Both the position numbers and the translations under genes were made by a program. From positions 486,046 to 550,045 of the forward strand of contig NZ_ANFY01000007.1 of the NCBI RefSeq assembly GCF_000331225.1: a DNA stretch of 64,000 nt, read 5' to 3'. The stretch is from Sandarakinorhabdus sp. AAP62. GTDB lineage: Bacteria; Pseudomonadota; Alphaproteobacteria; Sphingomonadales; Sphingomonadaceae. This document shows, piece by piece, positions 51,707-60,501 of the stretch (positions are counted from its first letter, which is position 1; every line of letters starts with the position of its first letter). The notes under the pieces were generated by a model. It saw only the letters and a list, made by a program, of their open reading frames with translations. It had not been told where the DNA came from and did not search any database.

Positions 51707-52729
51707 ATGGCCGTGAAGGATGATGTGATGACCGCGCTGACCGCGGTGGCCGATCCGGCCGGCGGCGGCACGGTGGTGGAAACCGGCCGCGCCGCTGGCG
51801 TCGTGGTGAAGCAGGATGGCACCGTGGGCCTGGTGCTGGCGGTGGACGGCCTCGACAAGACCATGGCCGAGCGCCTGCAGGCCGCCGTTGAAGCCGCGGT
51901 GAAGCGCGTGCCCGGCGTGAGCGTGGCGCGCATCATCCTCACCGCCGACAGGGCCGCCACCCCCACGGCCGCGCCAAAGGCCAGCACCGTGCCCGGCATC
52001 CGCAAGCTGGTCGCGGTCGCCAGCGGCAAGGGCGGCGTCGGCAAATCCACCGTGGCGGCCAACCTCGCCTTCGCGCTCGCCCGCGCCGGGCAGAGCGTTG
52101 GCCTGCTCGATGCTGATATCTATGGCCCGTCGGTGCCCACGTTGCTCGGCATCGAGGGCCGCGCCCGGGTGGAGAACGACAAGCTGCAACCCGAAACCCG
52201 CCATGGCATCAAGGCGCTTTCGATGGGGATGATGACCGATCCCAACAAGGCGATCGTCTGGCGCGGGCCGATGGCCTCCTCCGCGCTCGTCCAGATGGTC
52301 GAACAATGCGATTGGGGCGCATTGGATGTGCTGGTCATCGATCTGCCGCCCGGCACCGGCGACGTGCAACTGACGCTGGCACAGAAACTCAAGCCCGATG
52401 GCGCGCTCATCGTCTCCACCCCGCAGGATCTCGCCCTCATCGACGCACGCCGCGCCGTCGCCATGTTCGGCGAAGTGAATGTGCGCGTATTGGGCGTGGT
52501 GGAGAACATGGCCGGTTACTGCTGCCCCAATTGCGGCCATGTCTCCGATCCGTTCGGCCACGGCGGCGCTGAAGCCGAAGCAGAGGCAATGGGCGTGCCC
52601 TTCCTTGGCCGCATCCCGCTGCAGATGGCGGTGCGCACCGCATCCGAATCCGCCCAGCCGGTGCGCGGCGACACCGCCGCCATCTTCGACGAGATCGCCC
52701 GCGGCGTCATCGTGACTGTGGGATTGTAA
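51707..52729 (+). CDS. mrp: Mrp/ApbC-type Fe-S cluster carrier ATPase
   Basis: 340 residues from the ATG at 51707 (AAGGAAG about 9 bases upstream). The N-terminal ~100 residues form a MIP18/DUF59-like region, followed by the P-loop VASGKGGVGKSTVAANLA, ALSMGMM, DLPPGTGDVQLTL and the cluster-binding CCPNCGH (two Cys). It holds and delivers a [4Fe-4S] cluster to apo-proteins. It is followed 4 bases later by a CoA-binding protein gene. Confidence 0.95.
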   Translation: MAVKDDVMTALTAVADPAGGGTVVETGRAAGVVVKQDGTVGLVLAVDGLDKTMAERLQAAVEAAVKRVPGVSVARIILTADRAATPTAAPKASTVPGIRKLVAVASGKGGVGKSTVAANLAFALARAGQSVGLLDADIYGPSVPTLLGIEGRARVENDKLQPETRHGIKALSMGMMTDPNKAIVWRGPMASSALVQMVEQCDWGALDVLVIDLPPGTGDVQLTLAQKLKPDGALIVSTPQDLALIDARRAVAMFGEVNVRVLGVVENMAGYCCPNCGHVSDPFGHGGAEAEAEAMGVPFLGRIPLQMAVRTASESAQPVRGDTAAIFDEIARGVIVTVGL

Positions 52730-52733
52730 CGCC

Positions 52734-53156
52734 GTGCTGACCGACGATGCCGATATCGCCCGCCTTCTGGAGCAAACCCGCACCATCGCCCTCGTCGGCG
52801 CCAGCGACCGCCCGGACCGCGCGGCGCATGAAGTGTTTGGGATGATGCTCGCCCACGGCTATCACGTCATCCCCGTCAACCCGGCCCTGGCCGGCCAAGT
52901 CATCCACGGCCAGACCGTGGTCGCAACGCTGGCCGACGTCGCCAAACCCATCGACATGGTCGACGTGTTCCGCCGCAGCGAATTCGTGTCCGGCGTGGTG
53001 GACGAGGCGATCGCGGTGGGCGCGCGCGCCGTCTGGACGCAGCTTGGCGTGATCGACCCCGTGGCCGCCGCCCGCGCCGAAGCAGCGGGGCTGGATGTGG
53101 TGATGGATCGCTGCCCGAAAATCGAGATCCGGCGGCTGGGGCTGAAGAAGAGATAA
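52734..53156 (+). CDS. CoA-binding domain protein
   Basis: 140 residues, GTG start. The Rossmann-like CoA_binding_2 fold is shown by TIALVGASDRPDRAAHEVFGMMLAHGYHVIPVNP and MVDVFRRSEFV, ending VVMDRCPKIEIRRL. The single domain probably binds CoA or another nucleotide; the exact role of the YccU-like family is unclear. It is coupled to mrp by 4 bases. Confidence 0.9.
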   Translation: MLTDDADIARLLEQTRTIALVGASDRPDRAAHEVFGMMLAHGYHVIPVNPALAGQVIHGQTVVATLADVAKPIDMVDVFRRSEFVSGVVDEAIAVGARAVWTQLGVIDPVAAARAEAAGLDVVMDRCPKIEIRRLGLKKR

Positions 53157-53160
53157 GCGG

Positions 53161-53201
53161 GCCTCCTGCGGGCAGGGCCTGAGGCCCTGCACCCACTTTC
53201 G
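53161..53201 (+). repeat. GC-rich intergenic repeat, family 1 copy 2
   Basis: GCCTCCTGCGG box, the hairpin GCAGGGCC-TGA-GGCCCTGC and CACCCACTTTCG, directly after the CoA-binding protein gene. The box differs by one base from the other copies. Confidence 0.85.
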
Positions 53202-53231
53202 CTTTCGGGCAGCCCCTCATCAAAAATCACA

Positions 53232-53334
53232 CGTCATGCTGGCGCAGGCCAGCATCCACCGCGCCGCCAGCACCTGCACGGCCACCATTGGCCCCGGTCC
53301 CACCATGGATGCTGGCCTGCGCCAGCATGACGGG
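53232..53334. repeat. Pair of inverted family-2 palindromes
   Basis: Copies at 53232-53259 and 53303-53334 are inverse to each other (each is ATGCTGG-6 bases-CCAGCAT with CGTCATG or GGAT edges), separated by about 45 bases. Together they could form a large cruciform. The same core occurs at 8287-8320. Confidence 0.8.
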
Positions 53335-53430
53335 CACACTGTGTTGAACCGCCCACAACATGGCGCATTTGCAACTGGCTCCGACCCCCACGGGAGCGCA
53401 CACAGTCCCCAACCACAGGGGACTCAAAAT

Positions 53431-54693
53431 ATGCGCACCACCCTCATCGCCGCCCTCCTCCTCGCCTCTCCCGCGGCAGCCGAAACCATCGCCATCAGGG
53501 CCGGCCGCGTCATAACCGATGCCGCCAAACCCGCCCTCGGCCCCAGCACCATCATCGTCACCGATGGCCGCATCACCGCCATCACCCCGGCCAGCGCGCC
53601 CATCCCGGCCGGCGCGCGCTTGATCGATCAATCCAGCCGCACGCTCGCCCCCGGCCTCATCGATTCCCACGTCCATCTCACTGGCGACCCCGGCCTGCCG
53701 TTCTGGCGCGAGGCGGTGGACAGTGCCGAACTGTCGGTGGCCTATGGCCTGAAGAACGCCCGCATCACGGCAAAGGCCGGCTTCACCACCGTGCGCGATC
53801 TCGGCAGCGCGCGGCTCTCTGCCTTCGCCGTGCGCGACGCCATCAATTCGGGGATGTTCCCCGGCCCGCGCATCCTCGCCGCCGGCGCCGCCCTCTCCAT
53901 CGTCGGCGGCCACGGCGACGTCTCCGGCTTCAGCCCGGCCGTGAACGACGCGCTTGACCAGGGCAACACCTGCACCGGCGCCATCGAATGCGCCGCCCGT
54001 GTCCGCGAAGCCAGCCAGCGCGGGGCCGACGTGATCAAGTTCACCGCCACCGGCGGCGTGCTCAGCCAGCAGGGCCGCGGCCTCGATCAGCATTTCACCG
54101 ACGAGGAAATGCGCGCCATCGTCACCACCGCCCACAGCCTCGGCCTGAAAGTCGCCGCCCACGCCCACGGCCCGCGCGGCATCGAAGCCGCCGCCCGCGC
54201 CGGAGTCGATTCGGTGGAACACGGCAGCTTCACCGATGACGCCGGCGCCAGGGCGCTGGCCGCCACGAAAGGCTGGCTGGTCCCCACCCTGCTGCCCTTC
54301 CGCGCCACCGCCGAACGGCTCGGCACCGGCGCCTACACACAAGTCGTCGAAGCCAAGGTGCGCGCCATCCTCGAACGCCGCGGCAAACAGATCATCGCCG
54401 CCCGCGCCGCCGGCGCCCGCATCGCCTTCGGCACCGATGCCGGCGTGTTCGAACACGGCCGCAACGGCCAGGAAGCCAGCGACATGGTGGAATTTGGCGG
54501 CATGACCGCGCGCGACGTGCTGATCAGCGCCACCACCGGCGCCGCCGAACTGTTGGGGCTCTCCGCGGAAATCGGCACACTGGAACCCGGCAAAGCCGCC
54601 GACATCATCGCCACCGACGGCGATCCGGCCGCGGATGCCAAGCAGCTGGCGCAGGTGAAATGGGTGATGGCACGCGGCAAGGTGGTGGAGTGA
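53431..54693 (+). CDS. Secreted amidohydrolase (metal-dependent hydrolase)
   Basis: 420 residues from the ATG at 53431 (AGGGGA about 8 bases upstream), signal peptide MRTTLIAALLLASPAAAE. Metal ligands are visible: HxH in LIDSHVHLTGD, Lys in DVIKFTATGG, His in AAHAHGPRG, His in VEHGSF and Asp in AFGTDAGVF. The full binuclear-metal set suggests an active imidazolonepropionase/prolidase-like amidohydrolase of this exported subgroup. The substrate is unknown, perhaps a dipeptide or cyclic amide. Confidence 0.9.
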   Translation: MRTTLIAALLLASPAAAETIAIRAGRVITDAAKPALGPSTIIVTDGRITAITPASAPIPAGARLIDQSSRTLAPGLIDSHVHLTGDPGLPFWREAVDSAELSVAYGLKNARITAKAGFTTVRDLGSARLSAFAVRDAINSGMFPGPRILAAGAALSIVGGHGDVSGFSPAVNDALDQGNTCTGAIECAARVREASQRGADVIKFTATGGVLSQQGRGLDQHFTDEEMRAIVTTAHSLGLKVAAHAHGPRGIEAAARAGVDSVEHGSFTDDAGARALAATKGWLVPTLLPFRATAERLGTGAYTQVVEAKVRAILERRGKQIIAARAAGARIAFGTDAGVFEHGRNGQEASDMVEFGGMTARDVLISATTGAAELLGLSAEIGTLEPGKAADIIATDGDPAADAKQLAQVKWVMARGKVVE

Positions 54694-54713
54694 GTTGAAG
54701 GAGGAGATAGCGG

Positions 54714-54752
54714 GCCTCCGGCGGGCAGGGTCGCAGACCCTGCACCCATTTT
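54714..54752 (+). repeat. GC-rich intergenic repeat, family 1 copy 3
   Basis: GCCTCCGGCGG box and hairpin GCAGGGTC-GCA-GACCCTGC, followed by CACCCATTTTTT, which gives a T-run and a credible terminator role after the amidohydrolase gene. Confidence 0.85.
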
Positions 54753-54826
54753 TTCCCGGCCGGCGCGCTACGCTGGCTTTTGGTCTATTGTGGCCACATT
54801 TCCCCTCAACGCACGCGAAGACGTAC

Positions 54827-54860
54827 GGGTGCAGGGTCTGCGACCCTGCCCGCCGGAGGC
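54827..54860 (-). repeat. GC-rich intergenic repeat, family 1 copy 4 (inverted)
   Basis: Inverse orientation to copy 3 with an identical stem sequence. Together the two make a large inverted repeat in the 250-base gap before the DUF885 gene. Confidence 0.85.
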
Positions 54861-54944
54861 CCGTGCTGCCTGCTTCAAAGCCGATTGACTGAGCCGCCCA
54901 GCGTCTTATGGGGGCAATACGCCTCTCATCTTCGGAGTATCCCC

Positions 54945-56756
54945 ATGCGCGTTGCCGCCCTGCTGATTGCTGCCAGCCTGTTTGCTGTCACCCCGGCGCT
55001 GGCCCAGACCACGGCCCCAGCACCGGCTCAAACGGCGGAAAGCCCATCCGCCCGGCTGGCGGCGTTGTTTGCGCAGAGTGATGCGGACAATCTGAAGCGC
55101 AATCCGCTGAACCGGCTGTTCCGGGGCGACACGTCGGCGGCGGATCAGATGGGGGAATTGATCACCGATGCGGCCTATGCGGCGGAGAAGCGGGCGGCGG
55201 AGAATGAGTTGAAGGCGCTGGCGGCGATCGATCGCGCGGCGCTGACGCCTGATGAGCAGGTGAGTTACGACACGTTCAAGTGGAGCCGGGAGAATGACCT
55301 GGCCGGGCTGCAGCCGGCGTTGCTGGATGCCACGGTGCCGCGGCCGATCGATCACTTCTTCGGCTTCCACAATTTCCTCGCCGAACTGCAGTCGGGCGAG
55401 AGCGCGGCGCCGTTCAAGACGCTGAAGGATTACGAGGATGCGCTGAAGCGCCATGAGCAGTTCGCGCTGCTGCTCGACCTGTCGGTGCTGCGCTTCCGCC
55501 AGGGCATGAAATCGGGCGTGGTGCAGCCCAGGCTGGTGGTGAACAACATCATCGACCAGCTGAACAATCTCACCGCGGGCAGCACGGACACCTCGATCAT
55601 GATGAAGCCGGTGCAGAAATTCCCGGAAGGGTTCGGCGCCGAGGACCAGGCGCGGCTGAAGGCGGCCTATGCCAGGATGGTGGGTGGGCGGGTCAATCCG
55701 GCGCTGATCCGCCTGCGGGATTTCCTGAAGAATGAATATCTGCCGGTCGCCCGCGAGCAGCCGGGCCTGGTGGCCATGCCGGGCGGGCCGGATCTGTATC
55801 GCTATCTGGTCGCCAGCAGCACCACCACCAACCTGACGCCGGACGAGATCCACAACATCGGCCTGTCCGAAGTCGCCCGCATCCTGAACGGCATGGACGA
55901 GGTGAAGGCGCGCGTCGGCTTCCAGGGCGACCGCGCCGCCTTCTTCACCTATCTGCGCACTGATCCGCGTTTCAAGTTCGCCACGGCCCAGGCCATGGGC
56001 GATGCCTTCCGCGCCACCGGCAAGCGCGTTGATCTGGTGGTCGGCAAGCTGTTCGACACCATCCCGAAATCGCCGCTGGAGATCAAACCGGTGCCGGCGC
56101 ACCGCGAGAAGACCGATGCCGCCGGCAGCTACCAGGGCGGCACGCCCGACGGAAAGCGCCCCGGCATCTTCTATTACAACGCCTATGACCTGCCCTCGCG
56201 CAGCAATTATGGCGTGGAGACGCTCTATCTGCACGAGGCCGTGCCGGGCCACCATTTCCAGATCAGCCTGGCGCAGGAGAATGAGAAGCTGCCGGCGTTC
56301 CAGCGCTTTGGCGGCAACACCGCCTTTGCCGAAGGCTGGGGCCTTTATGCCGAGAGCCTGGGGCCGGAGCTGGGCATGTTCACCGATCCCTATCAGCTGC
56401 AGGGCCGTTATGAGGACGAGATGCTGCGCGCGCTGCGGCTGGTCGTCGATACCGGCATCCATGCCAAGGGCTGGGGCCGCGACCAGGCCATCGAATATAT
56501 GCTGACCAACAGCAGCATGAGCCGCACCGACGCCACCGCCGAAGTGGAACGCTATATTGCCATCCCGAGCCAGGCGCTGGCCTACAAGATCGGCCAGCTC
56601 ACCATCAGCCGCCTGCGCGCCAAGGCCGAAAAGGCACTGGGGCCGAAGTTCGACATCAGGGGTTTCCATGCCCAGGTGCTGATGACCGGTGCGCTGCCGA
56701 TGGCAGTCCTGGAGGCGAAGATCGATCGCTGGATTGCGGCGCAGGGCGGGCGGTAA
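54945..56756 (+). CDS. Secreted DUF885 family metallopeptidase
   Basis: 603 residues from the ATG at 54945 (CGGAG about 9 bases upstream), signal peptide MRVAALLIAASLFAVTPALAQ. The zinc motif is LYLHEAVPGHHFQ (HExxPGHH), followed by FAEGWGLYAESLG (third ligand Glu). DUF885 proteins are thermolysin-like gluzincins thought to act as periplasmic or extracellular oligopeptidases; the substrate is unproven. Family-1 repeats lie on both sides of the gene. Confidence 0.9.
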   Translation: MRVAALLIAASLFAVTPALAQTTAPAPAQTAESPSARLAALFAQSDADNLKRNPLNRLFRGDTSAADQMGELITDAAYAAEKRAAENELKALAAIDRAALTPDEQVSYDTFKWSRENDLAGLQPALLDATVPRPIDHFFGFHNFLAELQSGESAAPFKTLKDYEDALKRHEQFALLLDLSVLRFRQGMKSGVVQPRLVVNNIIDQLNNLTAGSTDTSIMMKPVQKFPEGFGAEDQARLKAAYARMVGGRVNPALIRLRDFLKNEYLPVAREQPGLVAMPGGPDLYRYLVASSTTTNLTPDEIHNIGLSEVARILNGMDEVKARVGFQGDRAAFFTYLRTDPRFKFATAQAMGDAFRATGKRVDLVVGKLFDTIPKSPLEIKPVPAHREKTDAAGSYQGGTPDGKRPGIFYYNAYDLPSRSNYGVETLYLHEAVPGHHFQISLAQENEKLPAFQRFGGNTAFAEGWGLYAESLGPELGMFTDPYQLQGRYEDEMLRALRLVVDTGIHAKGWGRDQAIEYMLTNSSMSRTDATAEVERYIAIPSQALAYKIGQLTISRLRAKAEKALGPKFDIRGFHAQVLMTGALPMAVLEAKIDRWIAAQGGR

Positions 56757-56784
56757 GCCGAAGGGCGAGGAACAAGAAGACAGA

Positions 56785-56820
56785 GCCTCCGGCGGGCAGG
56801 CCTGAGGCCTGCACCCATTT
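56785..56820 (+). repeat. GC-rich intergenic repeat, family 1 copy 5
   Basis: GCCTCCGGCGG box with a one-base-pair shorter stem, GCAGGCC-TGA-GGCCTGC, then CACCCATTT. It lies just after the DUF885 gene. Confidence 0.85.
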
Positions 56821-56868
56821 GTCTTGCTTGCTCTTCATGCCCAATTTCCGCCGCCGGGCTGGCGCCCA

Positions 56869-56909
56869 CGAAAGTGGGTCCAGGGCCTCAGGCCCTGGCC
56901 GCCGGAGGC
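56869..56909 (-). repeat. GC-rich intergenic repeat, family 1 copy 6 (inverted)
   Basis: Inverse copy with stem CCAGGGCC-TGA-GGCCCTGG (read on the minus strand); the outermost pair is C-G instead of G-C. It sits at the 3' end of the minus-strand reductase gene. Confidence 0.85.
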
Positions 56910-56929
56910 ATCCTTGCCCTTTCTTGCTT

Positions 56930-57946
56930 TCAGGCCTTCACTAACTCCTTCTCGATCAGGCTGCGGGCGCAATCGAGGATGGTCGTCGTCTCGTCGCGCG
57001 TTTTCCAGCCAAGCCGCTGCAGCGCATGCGCCGCGCTGGCCTCGCGGCGGCGGCCGAGTTCGGGGACGACCATCTTCACCGTCGCATCGAAATTGGCGAG
57101 CAGCTTCAGAAGCCAGTCCGGCAGGCCCCTTGTCGGCACCCGCCTTGCCTGCGGGCCAAGCCCGGCCTTCAGCACTTCGGCCACCTCGCGCATCCAGATG
57201 AACCGCCCTTGCGCGATGAAGCGCTCGCCATCGAGGCCGGGGGTGGTCATCGCCAGCACATGCAGGCTGGCGACATCGCGCACGTCGACGACGCCAAAGC
57301 CCAGCCGCGGCAGGCCGGGCAGTGCACCATCGAGCAGCTTCTTCACCACTTCCAGACTGGTGGAAAAATCCGGGCCGAGCACCGGGCCGAGCACGGCGGC
57401 CGGGTTGATCGAGACATATTCCATGCCGGCCCCATTGGCCGCCATCCATTCGCGCGCCGCACGCTCGGCCAGCGTCTTGGACTTGATATAGGCATAGGCG
57501 TCGAGGCTGTTGACGTTGGACCAGTCGGCCTCCGTGAACGGGGCCCGGCCCGTCTCATGGCCATAGGCGATGGCGGCCATGCTGCTGGTCATCACCACGC
57601 GCTTGACGCCGGCAGCATGGGCAAAGCGCAACGCCCGCAAGGCACCTTCGCGGGCCGGAACGATCAGATCATCGGGGTTCTTCGGCTCGCCGGCCGGGAT
57701 GGGGGAGGCGATGTGCTGCACATATTCAATGCCGTCCATCGCTTCGGCCCAGCCAGCGTCACTCATCAGATCGCAGGCCACCAGCTCCAGATCGGGCAGG
57801 CCCAGCGTGGCCCGAACTTCAGCAGCGCGCGCAAGATTGCGGATGGTGCCGCGCACCGGCCAGCCATCGGCGACCAGCGCCTTGATGATGAAGCCGGCGA
57901 TATAGCCCGACGCGCCGGTGACCAGCACCTTGCCCTTGTTCACCAT
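56930..57946 (-). CDS. NAD(P)-dependent aldehyde reductase / dihydroflavonol-4-reductase-like
   Basis: 338 residues from the ATG at 57946 (GGAGGG 6 bases upstream). Extended SDR motifs are VLVTGASGYIAGFIIKAL (cofactor), VVMTSSMAAIAYGH and the Tyr-x3-Lys YIKSKTLAE. Family members reduce aldehydes, methylglyoxal or flavonoid-like ketones with NADPH. The natural substrate here is unknown. It is divergent from the MFS transporter. Confidence 0.9.
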   Translation of the reverse strand: MVNKGKVLVTGASGYIAGFIIKALVADGWPVRGTIRNLARAAEVRATLGLPDLELVACDLMSDAGWAEAMDGIEYVQHIASPIPAGEPKNPDDLIVPAREGALRALRFAHAAGVKRVVMTSSMAAIAYGHETGRAPFTEADWSNVNSLDAYAYIKSKTLAERAAREWMAANGAGMEYVSINPAAVLGPVLGPDFSTSLEVVKKLLDGALPGLPRLGFGVVDVRDVASLHVLAMTTPGLDGERFIAQGRFIWMREVAEVLKAGLGPQARRVPTRGLPDWLLKLLANFDATVKMVVPELGRRREASAAHALQRLGWKTRDETTTILDCARSLIEKELVKA

Positions 57947-58031
57947 TTTGACCCTCCAATTTTGCTGCACCACCATGGTGGGGGGCAACTGCCGGCTTGG
58001 CAAGCGCGGCAGCGCGGCCCATTAGCGGGGT

Positions 58032-59372
58032 GTGCAGACGCCCAATCCTTTCGCCGGCCTGGCGGCTGGTTCGCTCCCCCGTCGTGAATTCGCAGTGGTG
58101 TTCGCAGCGCTGCTCACCGTTGCGGCCGGCAATACGGCGCTGCAAACCGTGCTGCCGGCCATCGCCCGGGTGATCCACCTGCCCGACATGCTGGTGGCGG
58201 TGATCTTCTCCTTTTCGGCGCTGCTGTGGACGTTCAGTGCCCCCTATTGGGCACGGCAGAGCGATATCCGGGGCCGTCGCCGGCTGATGCTGGTGGGATC
58301 ATTGGGCTTCATGGTGTCGATGGCCGGCTGCGGCATCGCCATCTATGCCGGCCTCAATGGCTGGTTGGCGCCGATTGCCACCTTTGCGCTGTTCGCAACA
58401 TTGCGCAGCCTGTTCGGCATTTTCGGTTCGGCCGCCAATCCCGCCGCGCAGGCCTATGTGGCGGGGCGCACCAACGAACAGGATCGCACCGCCGCCCTGT
58501 CCAGCCTGTCGTCGGCATTCGGGCTGGGCACCATCATCGGGCCCGCGATTGCGCCGCTGTTCATCCTGGCGCCCTTTGGCCTGTCGGGACCCATGTTCGC
58601 CTTTGCCGCCATCGCTGCCGTCGTGATGATTGCGGTGGCAAAGGTGCTGCCCGACGATGATCCCACCCACCAGCCGGGCCATGTGCAAAGCGGCAGCGGT
58701 GCGCCATCATCCGAACCCAATCTGGCCGGCGCCACCACGGGTGCCAGCGTCAAGGCAGCGGCCGCCGGCCGGCCGAAACGGCTGAGCATCAAGGACAGCC
58801 GCATCCTGCCCTTCATGATCTTCGGCTTCGTATCGGGCTCCATCCAGGCCGCCACCGGCCAGGCGCTGGGCTTTCTGGTCATCGACACGCTGGGCGGCGA
58901 CGCGATGGATTCACAGCAATCGATCGCCCTGATCTTTATGGCCGGCGCGTTTTCGACCCTGTTGGCGCAGTGGGTACTGATCCCGCAGCTGGGCCTGACC
59001 CCGCCGGCGCTGATGCGCTGGGGCACGTTGCTGGCCGCCGCCGGCACGGCCGGCATCGCGGTTTCCAGCAGCCTTTATGCGCTGGTGATCGCCTTTGCGC
59101 TGATGAGCATGGGTTATGGTCTGGCACGGCCGGGCTTCACCGCCGGCGCCAGCATCGCCGTTTCCCGCGCCGAACAGGGCGGCGTGGCCGGCGCGGTCAC
59201 CTCGGTCAACGGCAGCTGCTTCGTGTTTGCCCCGGCGGTCGGCATCGGCCTCTATCAGATCGGCCCTTCGGTCACCTATTGGCTCGGTGCAGCGGCACTT
59301 GTGGCGCTGGCCGTCTATGCCTTCACCAAGCCCGAACTCGCCCGCGAGCCGAGCGAATATCACGAGGACTGA
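58032..59372 (+). CDS. Major facilitator superfamily transporter
   Basis: 446 residues, GTG start, about 12 hydrophobic segments. The loop-2/3 motif is ARQSDIRGRRRLMLVGSLGF (variant of GxxxDRxGRR). A central soluble loop (about residues 213-250, Ser/Gly/Ala-rich) separates the two six-helix bundles. It is likely a drug/solute exporter by resemblance to TetA-like MFS families; the substrate is unknown. Confidence 0.9.
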   Translation: MQTPNPFAGLAAGSLPRREFAVVFAALLTVAAGNTALQTVLPAIARVIHLPDMLVAVIFSFSALLWTFSAPYWARQSDIRGRRRLMLVGSLGFMVSMAGCGIAIYAGLNGWLAPIATFALFATLRSLFGIFGSAANPAAQAYVAGRTNEQDRTAALSSLSSAFGLGTIIGPAIAPLFILAPFGLSGPMFAFAAIAAVVMIAVAKVLPDDDPTHQPGHVQSGSGAPSSEPNLAGATTGASVKAAAAGRPKRLSIKDSRILPFMIFGFVSGSIQAATGQALGFLVIDTLGGDAMDSQQSIALIFMAGAFSTLLAQWVLIPQLGLTPPALMRWGTLLAAAGTAGIAVSSSLYALVIAFALMSMGYGLARPGFTAGASIAVSRAEQGGVAGAVTSVNGSCFVFAPAVGIGLYQIGPSVTYWLGAAALVALAVYAFTKPELAREPSEYHED

Positions 59373-60494
59373 TCAGCGCCACGGATGGACGAACTGCCGC
59401 CACCAACCAGGCGGCATGGGTTCGGCGATGCCATAGGCGGAAGGCCAGCGCCCTGCGGGAAGATGGAACGTGCCGAACAATTTGTCGATCAGCGGGAAGT
59501 GAATGGCAAAGTTGCGATCCACGGCCTCGGAGTCGCTGGCGTGGTGCCAATGGTGATAGCGCGGGGTGGCAATCCAGTGGCCCCACCAATCCCGCTCGCC
59601 GCCCAGGTTGGCGTGGATCAGGGCGCTGTGCACATAGACGATGGCGACATAGGCTTGCACCGCTTCGGGCGCGAAGCCCAGCGTGAACATCGGCAGCGTC
59701 GTCAGCCCGCGCACCACCGCGATCTCCAGAAAATGCAGGCGCGATCCGGCCAGCCAGTCCATTGCGCGGGCGCTGTGGTGGATGGCGTGAAAGCGCCACA
59801 GCACGGGCACGCGGTGAAAGGCGCGGTGCAGCCAATATTGCAGCAGATCGGTAAACAGCATGATCGCCAACACCTGCACCACAAAGGGCAGAGCGGCGAC
59901 GGCGGCGCGCACGCCGGCCAGACCGTCACTGTGCGCCAGCACCAGCCGTGATGGCCCGAAGGTGACAAAGGCCACCACCTGGACCAGCATCGAACTGATC
60001 AGGAAATAGGCCAGGTCCACCTGCCATTCCGGGCGGAACAGCCGCTGTTCGCGGATATGCGGCCACAGCCGCTCCAGCGGTGCCAGCATCAGGCCCGAGA
60101 GCGCCAGATTGAGGATGAAGAAATCGAGACCGAAGAACAGCCCGCCGCGACCGGCCGGCCCGGCTCCCGGCGCACCGGTGCCGATCAGGCTGGCCGCCAG
60201 GGCCAGCGCCAGCGCCGCCAGCCCCATGGCGCGGTAACGGCCCAGCCACAACGAGATCATCGCCAGTGCAAAACTGGCCAGTACGATGAGATGCACCGCC
60301 GGGCGGAAGAATGAGGATTGATAGACCGGCACCAGGTCCGGCGTGGCGAGTTCACCTGGAAAGCGCAGCGCCAGCGCCAGTCCCAATCCGGCAATGCCCA
60401 GCAAAAGCGCGAACAAGCCGGCATACCAGCCGCTGCCGAACCGGCGCAGCCTACGCGGCGCTTCCAGTTCGGCAATCAGCGGCTCATGCACCAT
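59373..60494 (-). CDS. Sterol desaturase / fatty acid hydroxylase superfamily membrane protein
   Basis: 373 residues from the ATG at 60494, 7 bases after the ftsH stop. It has several membrane segments and the diiron His boxes HRAFHRV, HAIHHSARAMDW and HHWHHASD, with HANLGGERDWWGHW between them. Such enzymes hydroxylate or desaturate lipids using O2. Since sphingolipids are made elsewhere in the window, a lipid-hydroxylase role is possible but not shown. Likely co-transcribed with ftsH. Confidence 0.87.
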   Translation of the reverse strand: MVHEPLIAELEAPRRLRRFGSGWYAGLFALLLGIAGLGLALALRFPGELATPDLVPVYQSSFFRPAVHLIVLASFALAMISLWLGRYRAMGLAALALALAASLIGTGAPGAGPAGRGGLFFGLDFFILNLALSGLMLAPLERLWPHIREQRLFRPEWQVDLAYFLISSMLVQVVAFVTFGPSRLVLAHSDGLAGVRAAVAALPFVVQVLAIMLFTDLLQYWLHRAFHRVPVLWRFHAIHHSARAMDWLAGSRLHFLEIAVVRGLTTLPMFTLGFAPEAVQAYVAIVYVHSALIHANLGGERDWWGHWIATPRYHHWHHASDSEAVDRNFAIHFPLIDKLFGTFHLPAGRWPSAYGIAEPMPPGWWRQFVHPWR

Positions 60495-60501
60495 GGGGCG
60501 G

